Assembly: GCA_016283935.1 (NCBI GenBank)
Contig: JAEENX010000023.1
Location: 1-46,279, forward strand
Direction of reading: 5' to 3'
Source: Bacilli bacterium
Lineage (GTDB): Bacteria > Bacillota_I > Bacilli_A > RF39 > UBA660
Length of the DNA stretch: 46,279 bases
The notes below the pieces were generated by a model that saw only the letters and a list, made by a program, of their open reading frames with translations, did not search any database and was not told the origin of the DNA. Below are positions 23,588-32,800 of the stretch, piece after piece (the stretch's first letter is position 1; the number at the start of each line of letters is the position of its first letter). The translations under genes and the position numbers were made by a program.

Positions 23588-25750
23588 ATGGATAGAAATG
23601 AATTAGACAACATTGTGAATGAAATTGTTTCATCAACTACAAGTACAAACGAACCAATTAGCTCGGTTGATAATGATATCGTAAGTGAAGGATATTCATA
23701 TAGAGATGAAAATGGTAACAATGTAGTAATTGGACCAACAGTAGTTACAAGAGATGAATCTGGAAATGTGACTGGAATGAAATCGGCAGCATATTCTGAA
23801 CCATCCAGTCTTGGAACATCTGATATTGTTAAAGAAGGATACACATATACAGATGAAAATGGTAACAATGTAGTAATTGGACCAACAGTAGTTGAAAGAG
23901 ATGAATTCGGAAATGTGACTGGAATGAAATCGGCAGCATATTCTGAACCATCTAGTATTGGAACATCTGATATTGTTAAAGAAGGATACACATATACAAA
24001 TTCAGATGGTAATAATGTAGTTGTTGGACCAACAGTAGTTACAAGAGACGAAAATGGTAATATTACAGGTATGACGTCAGAAGCACATATTGATCCAACA
24101 TATAGTGATCCTTCAGTTCCAGTAAGAGAAGAAATTCCAACAAGTGATAATTCAATACCATCACCAACAGATAAAAGTGATATTATAACTGGAGATCCTA
24201 CAGGTACAGCTACACCAGCACCTGAAGATAGAGTAATAAAAGAAATGAATTATAATGATGTCATGGATAATTATAAAACTAACATGAATAATTTAACTGA
24301 AGAGTATAATTCAAGAACAGTTGATATCAAAAATGAATATGACATGATGCTTCAAGATAGAAAAAACGAATATGACACAAGAGTGACTCAAACAATGCAA
24401 GAATTTGAGGAAAGATCTCAAGTCCCTGAAATGACTGCTGATCAAAAAGCATCATTAAAAGCAGAATATGATGATAGATTAGCATCAATGGCTGAACAAT
24501 ATAAAAATGATACAAATGATATAGTTAATGATTATAACAATAGAATGACTTCATTAACTGATGAATATAATAATAAAGCAGAAGATTTAACTAACCAAAC
24601 AAATCAAGATATTGGATCATTAAATGAAGATGGAAATTCAGAATATCCAACAGTTGATACAGAAAAATTTGAAAATCAACAATCTCCATTAACAACTCCA
24701 ACTGATTCAACTGCAACAGCAGGTTCTTCAGAAACAACTACAAATACTGGAGATAATGGAACAGTTATTAATGGACTTCATGAAACTGGAGGCATTGGTA
24801 CTTTTGAACCAGCAAGTCCTCCTAGAAATGTTCCTAAATCAACAGATACAGGATCATCATCAAGTGAAAGTCCAGTAACAAGTGGTGATATGCCACAAAG
24901 TACTGGAACAAATACAAATCCACAAGCACAAGCTGCTGCAAATGGAGCCCAAGGTGGATCTACACCAAGTGGAGCAGGATCATCAGGTGGTGGAGGAGTA
25001 TCAGGTACACCTTCAAGTGCAGGAACAGGAGCATCAGGCTCAGGAGGTGGATCAGGAAAAGGCACTGGTTCATCAGGTTCAGGTAGTGGAGCAGGTTCAT
25101 CTGGAGCAGGTTCATCTGGATCAGGAGCAGGTTCAACTGACTCTAAAACTGAAACTGACCCAAAGACAGATGCTAGTAAATCTACAACACCAGCAACAAA
25201 TAGTCCATCTACAAGTACTGGATCAAATGGTGCATCATCAACAAAATCCAATTCAAATTCTGCAACAACTGGATCAAATAGTGCATCATCAACAAAATCT
25301 AATTCAAATTCCGCAACAACTGCTAAGAATAATTCAAATTCCGCAACAGCTAAAACTAATTCAAATAATCCAGCATCAAGTGGAAAGAATAATTCTACTT
25401 CTAGATCTAGTGGAAGCGGTTCAAGTGGAACAGGAAATTCTACAGAATTAGATGTTGACGCCATCAAAAAACATATTTCAGGAACACTTAAAGGTGATTT
25501 TACTAGATTGAAACAAGCTTGTAATGATTTCGCATATAATATGAATCAATTACAAAATTGGTTCTATGGACCAGATACAGCTGATTGTACATCTGCATAT
25601 AAAGCAATTAAAGAAGATTACAGTTCTGAAGAACAATTAGGAAAAGGAATTGTTGGATCTTTAAGATCAGCATTTGAATGGGTTGACTATTGTGATCAAT
25701 ATATTTCACAATGGGAAAAGGAACAAAAATCAGGAAACTTATGGGTATAA
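23588..25750 (+). CDS. Large modular Ser/Thr/Gly-rich protein with C-terminal WFYGP domain
   Basis: 720 aa from the ATG at 23588; an in-frame GTG at 23579 lies inside the GGGTGAT SD. Modules in order: a short N-terminus; three 49-residue repeats (30-176: DIVxEGYxY..NNVVIGPTVV.RD..GN.TGM); a coiled coil (about 217-345) of EYD/NNR-type heptads; a low-complexity Gly/Ser/Thr/Asn region (about 355-610); and a WXG-like C-terminal domain (about 614-720) with NWFYGPDTADC and the end EKEQKSGNLWV. No signal peptide or cell-wall anchor. Export by T7SS and glycosylation by the coupled GT2 enzymes are inferred. Confidence 0.8.
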   Translation: MDRNELDNIVNEIVSSTTSTNEPISSVDNDIVSEGYSYRDENGNNVVIGPTVVTRDESGNVTGMKSAAYSEPSSLGTSDIVKEGYTYTDENGNNVVIGPTVVERDEFGNVTGMKSAAYSEPSSIGTSDIVKEGYTYTNSDGNNVVVGPTVVTRDENGNITGMTSEAHIDPTYSDPSVPVREEIPTSDNSIPSPTDKSDIITGDPTGTATPAPEDRVIKEMNYNDVMDNYKTNMNNLTEEYNSRTVDIKNEYDMMLQDRKNEYDTRVTQTMQEFEERSQVPEMTADQKASLKAEYDDRLASMAEQYKNDTNDIVNDYNNRMTSLTDEYNNKAEDLTNQTNQDIGSLNEDGNSEYPTVDTEKFENQQSPLTTPTDSTATAGSSETTTNTGDNGTVINGLHETGGIGTFEPASPPRNVPKSTDTGSSSSESPVTSGDMPQSTGTNTNPQAQAAANGAQGGSTPSGAGSSGGGGVSGTPSSAGTGASGSGGGSGKGTGSSGSGSGAGSSGAGSSGSGAGSTDSKTETDPKTDASKSTTPATNSPSTSTGSNGASSTKSNSNSATTGSNSASSTKSNSNSATTAKNNSNSATAKTNSNNPASSGKNNSTSRSSGSGSSGTGNSTELDVDAIKKHISGTLKGDFTRLKQACNDFAYNMNQLQNWFYGPDTADCTSAYKAIKEDYSSEEQLGKGIVGSLRSAFEWVDYCDQYISQWEKEQKSGNLWV
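23675..24115 (+). repeat. Three 147-bp tandem repeats
   Basis: Units at 23675, 23822 and 23969. Units 1 and 2 are nearly identical over long runs; unit 3 has drifted. Confidence 0.9.
25428..25747 (+). repeat. C-terminal WFYGP cassette, copy in the 23588 gene
   Basis: Close DNA match to 14952-15272, starting in the linker and running to the stop. Nine of 103 protein positions differ. Confidence 0.75.
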
Positions 25751-26676
25751 TAGATATAATTATTCCAACATATAATGCCCAAAAGACATTAGAAAGAACT
25801 TTATTTTCAATTAGTTACCAAACTATAAGTGACCAATTGAATGTTTATATAGTTAATGATAAATCTGATGATGATTACACAGATATCATTAACTTTTTTT
25901 CTATGTTTTTAAATATTAAAGAAATAAAGCTCGAAAAAAATGTTGGACCAGGATTGGCAAGAGAAGAAGGAATTAAAAACTCTAATTCAAAATATATAAT
26001 GTTTATTGATTCGGATGATATGTTTGCATCTCCTAAATCTATAGAAATCATATATAAAGAGATAGAAAAAAATGATTTAGATGTTGTAATTGGTAAATTT
26101 GTTGAATGTAGAGAAAATGATTTTATTCATCATGATAATGATGAAATATGGTTGCATGGAAAAATATATAGAAGAGAATTTATTGAACAAAATAATATTC
26201 ATTTCAATTCATCTAGAGCTAATGAAGATAACTATTTTAATCAATGTGTAATGCTTTCTGATCCAAGAAAAAAATATATTGATTATCCTATATATTTTTG
26301 GATGTATAACGAAAATAGTATTACTAGAAAAAATGATTTTGAATATAGTTATAAAGGATTATTTGGATATATATCTAACATGAATGAAGCATTATTATTT
26401 GCAGTTAAAAATAATAAAAACAAAGTTAATATAGGTAATTTTTCATTAGCAGTTTTATGTGCAATATATTATTACTATATAGAGTATAATGATCAAGAAT
26501 TCTTGAAGTGCTCTAAATCAATAAAAAGAATATATTTAGATCATAGAGAATATATTAATAATGAAGAAAACATAAAGAAAACTCAATATGATTTTGCAAT
26601 ATCAAACTTAACACCAGAAAATATAAATGGTTCAACTCTTACTTTTGATGAGTTTTTAGAAAGTATAGGTGATTAA
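25741..26676 (+). CDS. GT2-family glycosyltransferase coupled to the WFYGP protein
   Basis: 311 aa from the ATG at 25741, which overlaps the last 10 nt of the previous gene (ATGGGTATAA); this start keeps the canonical GT-A beginning IIDIIIPTYNAQKTLERTL. Other marks: VNDKSDD, NVGPGLAREEGI, and the metal/nucleotide-sugar motif DSDD at 90-93. No membrane segment, so it acts in the cytosol. GT2 enzymes transfer sugars from nucleotide donors. The tight coupling to a Ser/Thr-rich protein makes protein O-glycosylation a good hypothesis, but a glycan target elsewhere cannot be excluded. Confidence 0.9.
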   Translation: MGIIDIIIPTYNAQKTLERTLFSISYQTISDQLNVYIVNDKSDDDYTDIINFFSMFLNIKEIKLEKNVGPGLAREEGIKNSNSKYIMFIDSDDMFASPKSIEIIYKEIEKNDLDVVIGKFVECRENDFIHHDNDEIWLHGKIYRREFIEQNNIHFNSSRANEDNYFNQCVMLSDPRKKYIDYPIYFWMYNENSITRKNDFEYSYKGLFGYISNMNEALLFAVKNNKNKVNIGNFSLAVLCAIYYYYIEYNDQEFLKCSKSIKRIYLDHREYINNEENIKKTQYDFAISNLTPENINGSTLTFDEFLESIGD

Positions 26677-26677
26677 T

Positions 26678-27598
26678 ATGATTGATATTATAATACCAGC
26701 TTATAATGCTCATGAAACAATAAGAAAAACACTAATGTCTATATGTATTCAAAATAATGTTAAAGATTTAAATATATATATAATTGATGATTGTTCTGAT
26801 GAACCATATGATTATTTAATTGATGAATTCAATAAATATTTGAATATTAAAATTGAAAGATTAAATAAAAACTCTGGACCAGGTGTTGCACGTAATAGAG
26901 GTCTAGAAATATCTAATTCAGAATATGTTATGTTTATTGATTCAGATGATCAATTTATTAATTGTTATTCTATTAATTCTTTAGTAAAAGAAATAATCAA
27001 TTATGATTTAGCAATAGGAGTACTAGTAGAAGAATGTGAAGATGGTACACTAAGATATATAGACAATCATGATAGATGTTTACATGCTAAATTATATAAA
27101 AGAAGTATTATAGAAAAATATAATATTAAATTTCCAAGTTTAAAAAGACATGAAGATTCAGCATTTCATGAACTATATTTAATGTCTAAACCTAATATTG
27201 CTTTAGTTGATGAATATGTATATTTTTATAGATATAATAATAGATCATTAACAAGAAATAAAAATGGTAAAGAAGAATTTCAAAATTATAAAATGTTATC
27301 AGAAGCAACTGAATATGTAATAGAAAAATCTATAAAAAATGATTTTGATTTAAAAATGATAGAAGATACAATTACTTCTATATTAACTTTTTTATATTTT
27401 GAATATCTAAAATATTATAAAGAAGATTATTCTAAAGATTTGTTCAGTTGGATAAAACAAATTGTTGAATTCTATAATGATAATTTATTTCTTCAAGATA
27501 AAGAAAACCTTAATATTTATCTTGATATTTTTAAAAACAATTATGATGGAATTCCATATATTTCATGGAATGATTTTATTGAAAGAGCTAGTAAATAG
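26678..27598 (+). CDS. Second GT2-family glycosyltransferase
   Basis: 306 aa from the ATG at 26678, 1 nt after the previous stop, with AGGTGAT overlapping that stop. Same architecture as the gene before it: MIDIIIPAYNAHETIRKTL, IDDCSDE, NSGPGVARNRG and DSDD (88-91), then a helical C-terminal half. The two are related but clearly diverged, which fits sequential addition of different sugars, or different acceptors. It ends the WFYGP-protein operon at a good terminator. Confidence 0.9.
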   Translation: MIDIIIPAYNAHETIRKTLMSICIQNNVKDLNIYIIDDCSDEPYDYLIDEFNKYLNIKIERLNKNSGPGVARNRGLEISNSEYVMFIDSDDQFINCYSINSLVKEIINYDLAIGVLVEECEDGTLRYIDNHDRCLHAKLYKRSIIEKYNIKFPSLKRHEDSAFHELYLMSKPNIALVDEYVYFYRYNNRSLTRNKNGKEEFQNYKMLSEATEYVIEKSIKNDFDLKMIEDTITSILTFLYFEYLKYYKEDYSKDLFSWIKQIVEFYNDNLFLQDKENLNIYLDIFKNNYDGIPYISWNDFIERASK

Positions 27599-27618
27599 GA
27601 CTTAAAAAAGTCCTTTTT
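27597..27618 (+). terminator. Terminator after the glycosyltransferases
   Basis: Stem AGGACTT / AAGTCCT with an A-rich loop, then TTTTG. It overlaps the stop. Confidence 0.8.
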
Positions 27619-27662
27619 GTTTGTTATAATAAATATACACGTTTAGTAAAGGTGGTGAATAA

Positions 27663-29759
27663 ATGAAGCTTATTATTGCAGAAAAACCAAGTTTAGCAAG
27701 AAATATTGTAAGTGCAATTGGTAACATGAAAAAAGAAGATGGATATTATTCTAATTCTGAATATTTAGTATCATGGGCATTTGGTCATTTATTCACTTTA
27801 GCTGATATAGAAGATTATACAGGATATGAATCAGAAGATGGAAAATGGTCTTTGAAAAACATACCATGTTTCCCTGATAAATTTAAATTTAATTTAAAGA
27901 AAAATGATAAAAAAGAAATAGATCCTGGTGTATTAAAACAATTTAATATAATTAGTAATTTATGTAATCGTGAAGATGTTACAACAATAGTAAATGCAGG
28001 CGACGCTGATCGTGAAGGAGAAGTTATTATTAGATTAATAACTGAAAATGCATTAAAGTCCGAAAAAGATTTAAGAAGACTATGGTTGCCAGATCAAACT
28101 AATGAAACAATCAATGAAGCTTTAAAAGAAATGAAAGAAGAAAAAGAATATGATAATCTTGCAAATGAAGGATTTGCTAGAACATATATTGATTGGTTAT
28201 ATGGAGTTAATTTAACAAGATATGCAACTCTTAGAACTGGTACATTATTAAGAGTAGGAAGAGTTATTATTCCAATTGTAAAAGCTATATATGATCGTGA
28301 TATGGAAATAAGAAATTTTAAACCTTCAACTTACTATGGTCTTATATCAAATGAAATAACAAATGGAGAATCTGTTGAATTAAATAGTAAAGAAAAATTT
28401 GAAAAGAATGAAGAAAACAAATGCAAAGATTTATGTAATAAATATAATTCTTCAGAAGCGATTGTTGTTGATAAAAAAGTAAAGAAGGATAAGTTGAATC
28501 CAGGTAAATTATATTCTTTATCTAAATTACAAAATGTATTAGGTAAGAAATATAAAATGTCCATGGATAAATCATTACAAATAGTTCAAGGATTATATGA
28601 AAAAGGATATTTAACTTATCCAAGAACTAATTCAGAATACTTAGCAACAAATGAAAAAGGTAAAGTAAAAGCTATATTAAAATCGTTTGAAACTATTGGA
28701 TATCCAGTTGAATTTAAAGATAAAAAGACTATATTTGATGATAGTAAAATTGAATCACATTCAGCGTTAACACCAACATATAAAATACCTAAAAAAGAGA
28801 ATTTAACAGAAGATGAATTTACAGTTTATCAAACTGTTGTTAAACGTTTTGTAGCAGTTTTTTGTAAAAATGAATGCATTGTTGAAAAAACTGAAATTAA
28901 AATTAAAGTTGGAGAATATGAAGAATTTAATCTTAAAGGAGTATCTATTTTAGAACCAGGTTGGACTAAATTTGATGATGCTACAACAAAAGACAAAATA
29001 CTTCCAAATTTAAACGTAGGAGATAAAGTAAATATTAACTTTGTTCCTAAAGAAAAAGAAACAACTCCACCTAAACACTATACAATTGAAACTTTAAATA
29101 ATTATCTAAAAAATCCATTTAAAGAAGATAAGAAAAAACTTCAAGAAGAACAAGCTGATAATCCTGATGATGTAGATGATACAGAAGATTATAAAGCAAT
29201 ATTTGAAGGTTTGGAATTAGGTACTGAAGCTACAAGAACAGGTATAATTGATAATGCTATTAAATCAAATTATATTTCATTAAAGAAAGATGTTTATAAT
29301 ATATTACCTAATGGAGAATTCTTAATTGAATCATTAGAAAGAATGAAAATTTCTATGGACAAATATAAGACTTCTGAGTTAGGTCAAGCATTAAAAAAAG
29401 TTTATCATGATGAAATAAAAGTTGAAGATTCTGTTAAACTAGCATGTGATGAAATAAAAGAAGTATTTGATAATAATAAAGATATTCCTATTTATTCATC
29501 TGTAATAGGAAAATGTCCTAAATGCGGAAATGATTTTATAATGGGAAAATATGGTTATCAATGCAAAGATTATCAAAATTGCAAATTTCATATCTCATAT
29601 GAAATATGTAATAGAAAGATAGAATTAGAAGAAGTAAAAGTAATATTATATAATAAAACATCAGATAAATTAGATAATTTTATATCTAATAAAACGGGTA
29701 AACCTTTCAGTGCAAAATTAAAAATTGAAGGCGATTCAGTTAAATTTGATTTTAATTAA
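27663..29759 (+). CDS. topB: DNA topoisomerase III (type IA)
   Basis: 698 aa. Relaxes and decatenates DNA by passing single strands through a transient 5'-phosphotyrosine break. Toprim domain: LIIAEKPSLARNI at the N-terminus, AFGHLFTL and NAGDADREGEVII. The catalytic Tyr319 is in LTYPRTNSEYLA. RVGRVIIPIV and HSALTPT follow as expected for TopB. The C-terminus has a CPKCG...C...C zinc-finger-like element and a final GKPFSAKL domain. GGTGGTGAAT precedes the ATG and a -10 TATAAT is at 27625-27630. Monocistronic. Confidence 0.95.
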   Translation: MKLIIAEKPSLARNIVSAIGNMKKEDGYYSNSEYLVSWAFGHLFTLADIEDYTGYESEDGKWSLKNIPCFPDKFKFNLKKNDKKEIDPGVLKQFNIISNLCNREDVTTIVNAGDADREGEVIIRLITENALKSEKDLRRLWLPDQTNETINEALKEMKEEKEYDNLANEGFARTYIDWLYGVNLTRYATLRTGTLLRVGRVIIPIVKAIYDRDMEIRNFKPSTYYGLISNEITNGESVELNSKEKFEKNEENKCKDLCNKYNSSEAIVVDKKVKKDKLNPGKLYSLSKLQNVLGKKYKMSMDKSLQIVQGLYEKGYLTYPRTNSEYLATNEKGKVKAILKSFETIGYPVEFKDKKTIFDDSKIESHSALTPTYKIPKKENLTEDEFTVYQTVVKRFVAVFCKNECIVEKTEIKIKVGEYEEFNLKGVSILEPGWTKFDDATTKDKILPNLNVGDKVNINFVPKEKETTPPKHYTIETLNNYLKNPFKEDKKKLQEEQADNPDDVDDTEDYKAIFEGLELGTEATRTGIIDNAIKSNYISLKKDVYNILPNGEFLIESLERMKISMDKYKTSELGQALKKVYHDEIKVEDSVKLACDEIKEVFDNNKDIPIYSSVIGKCPKCGNDFIMGKYGYQCKDYQNCKFHISYEICNRKIELEEVKVILYNKTSDKLDNFISNKTGKPFSAKLKIEGDSVKFDFN

Positions 29760-29760
29760 A

Positions 29761-29797
29761 AATAGGCAATAAATCTATATTATTGTCTATTTTTTTA
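29761..29797 (+). terminator. Terminator of topB
   Basis: AATAGGCAATAA / TTATTGTCTATT, 7-nt loop, then T7. Confidence 0.85.
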
Positions 29798-29839
29798 TGT
29801 TATAATTATTATGATTATATAATGGAAGGGTAGTGTGCT

Positions 29840-32800
29840 ATGAGAAGTAAAAATGGTTATACATTAACTGAAATCTTAGTTGTAGTATTATTACTTTCTA
29901 TTGTAGGTGGAATAATTATCTTTAATGTTAATTCTATTTTAAATAATAATAAAACTAAATCATATGAAAAATATATTGCTCAAGTAAAATCTTCAGCTGA
30001 AACATATGCATCATTAAACATGGATGCAGTAAATGATTTATATGAAAACAAATCATTTACTTATATAACAGTAGGAGATTTAATTGATCATGGTTTCCTA
30101 GATGAAAAATTAACTAATCCATATACTGGAGAAAAAATATCAAGAAATGAATTAGTTAAATTAAGCTTATCTAGTGAAACAGGAAATTTAACAATAATGT
30201 ATCCTGTTGAAGAATCAAATAAAGAAGTATTCTTAAGTTCAGTAGTCATGACTGCTAATGCTAGTGCTCAAGTTGATTGTATGGATGGAATTGGAACTTA
30301 TACATTAGCTTTATCTGATGAAACAGGTAAATTAATATTAGATAAAAACACTTTATTAAATGATTATAAATTTAGTTGTAAATTACCAGATAATTTTGAT
30401 AAGACTACAGGTACTATGAGTAATGAAATTGGTTCAACTGATCAAGTTGGAACATATGAAATGACATATAGTTGGATATCAAAATCTGGTATAAAAGGAA
30501 CTGGGAAAAGATTCTTAAAGGTTGTACCTGATACTATTAAACTTACATACAATGTTGATGTAATTGAAGGAAGACCAGTTGATGCTTGGACACCTGCAAC
30601 ATGTATGGGTACAATTTCACCTGAAGGAGTATGTTCTAAAGATATTTTAGTCGGATATAATTACAATAATTTATCTAGACCTACAAGAACAGGATATATT
30701 TTTAAAGGATGGTTTACTGAAAAACAAACTGATGCAGAAAATCCTGGAAATGGAACTGAAATAACTGATACTACAAAAGTATTAAATAAGAGTAGTCATA
30801 CAATATATGCTCATTGGGAAAGAAGAAAATCAAATGTTATTTTAGATTCTACATTAAATGGAAGACCTGCAGTTGAAACAGGTAGTCAATCAGTAACTGC
30901 TAAATATAATTTACCATTAGATAGTATTACAATACCTAGAAGATATTATGATGTTGTATTTAATTTAAATGATGCATCTGAAGGAAAAGGAACAACATAT
31001 GCTACATCAACAAGTTCTTCATTAGTTGCTACATGGGATTTTGAAGGATACTTTGATGATGAAAATAAAAAATATATTAGTTCTACAGGTGAAGGTATAA
31101 CTCCATGGGATAAAATAGAAGATACAATATTACATGCGAAATGGACAAATGGAAAAATAACATTACCTGATGCTTCAAGAACAGGATATATATTCAATGG
31201 ATGGTTTACTGGTAAAAACAATGGTGAACAAAGAAACAATGATTACCAATATGAATTACCTGCAACATTATATGCTCATTGGACAGCTAAAATTTATACA
31301 GTTACATTAGATTATAATGATAATGATGGTGGTTCTACAAAAGCAAATGAATCAATTAGTACTGTTGAAGTAGTATTTGATGATGATTTCACTAGTTTAT
31401 TTAATCCAACAAGAAGTGGTTATACATTTGAAGGTTGGTATTATGAAGATACATTAATTACTAGAGCAACAAGAGCAACAAATGATTATGCCATAGCTGA
31501 TAACAACGGAATAACATTAAAAGCTAAATGGTCAAAAAATAACTATACAGTTACATTAAATAAAAATAAACAATTAGATATGACTAATGAACCTACATTA
31601 CCTGGATCTAGTACGTTACAAGTTACATTTGATGAACCTAATAATAATATTGTTCAAGTTCCAAGTGTAACAGGTTGGACATTCCAAGGATGGTATACAT
31701 CAGCAAATGTTAAAGTTTATAACGTAGATGGTACATATAATTCTGATATTACTACATACTTTGATTCAGATGGTGAATGGATTTATACAAACGATTTAAC
31801 TTTATATGCACATTGGACTCAAGATAAATACACATTAACATTGAACTTAAATCCAAATGATAAAATGACATATGAAACTTCATTAGTAGATTCTTCAAAA
31901 TTTGTATATGAAATGACATTTGATTCTACTGAAAATAATCAAATGCCAAAAGCAACTGTAATAGGATGGAATTTTAAAGGTTGGTATGATGAAGAAAACA
32001 ATATGGTATATGATCAAGATGGAGTATATGTTGAATCATCAACAACAGATTATTTCACTCGTGGTAAATGGACACATGAAGGAAATGTAGCAGTATATGC
32101 AAAATGGGAACAACAAACTTACTCAGTTACATTAGATTTAAATGACAATGATTTATATGATAAACCAACTTTATCAGTGTCTACTTATATATTTATATTT
32201 GATGATGAAATAACTGAAAATATAAATGTTCCATCATATTTGGATGGATATGAATTCTTAGGTTGGTATGAAAATGATAAATTAGTATTTAATGTAGATG
32301 GTTCATTAAATGCTGATGCAACAGATTATTTCTTAAATAATAAATGGATAAAAAATGAATCAGTAGAATTAAGAGCAAAGTGGAAAGCAAATGGATATGT
32401 TGTTACATTTAAACAACCACTTGCTACTAAAAAAGGAACTGAAACAATATTTGTAAATTACAATAGTGCTTTACCAAGTATTACAATTCCAGAAAGAAAA
32501 TATTCAGTTACTTATAATGTAAATGATGAAGAAGGTTCAACAAGATCTACAAGGGTAAATAATGAAACTATTGAATGGGATTTTGATGGATATTTCACTG
32601 AAAGAAATAATCAATATTACAATGGATCAGGTGAAACATCAATCATATACCGTGAAGCTAGCGATATAGACTTATATGAAAAATGGTCAGGTGGAACAAT
32701 AACAAATATTCCTGAACCAACAAGAGTAGGTTATACATTTGGAGGATGGTACTTAGAAGATACATTTGATACTAAAGTAGAAAATGGATATGAAGTAACA

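Noticed and set aside
24882-25451. Out-of-frame 189-aa Gln/His-rich reading frame inside the 23588 gene
   Set aside because: Codon-shifted reading of the low-complexity linker, with no SD.
24778-25467. Minus-strand 229-aa frame rich in Pro, Glu and Phe
   Set aside because: It is a shadow of the Ser/Gly/Thr-rich coding region, with no SD and low-complexity composition.
27663-29759. topB as a sign of an integrative conjugative element
   Set aside because: There are no relaxase, integrase, coupling protein or att-like repeats around it; TopB is also a chromosomal gene in many Bacillota.
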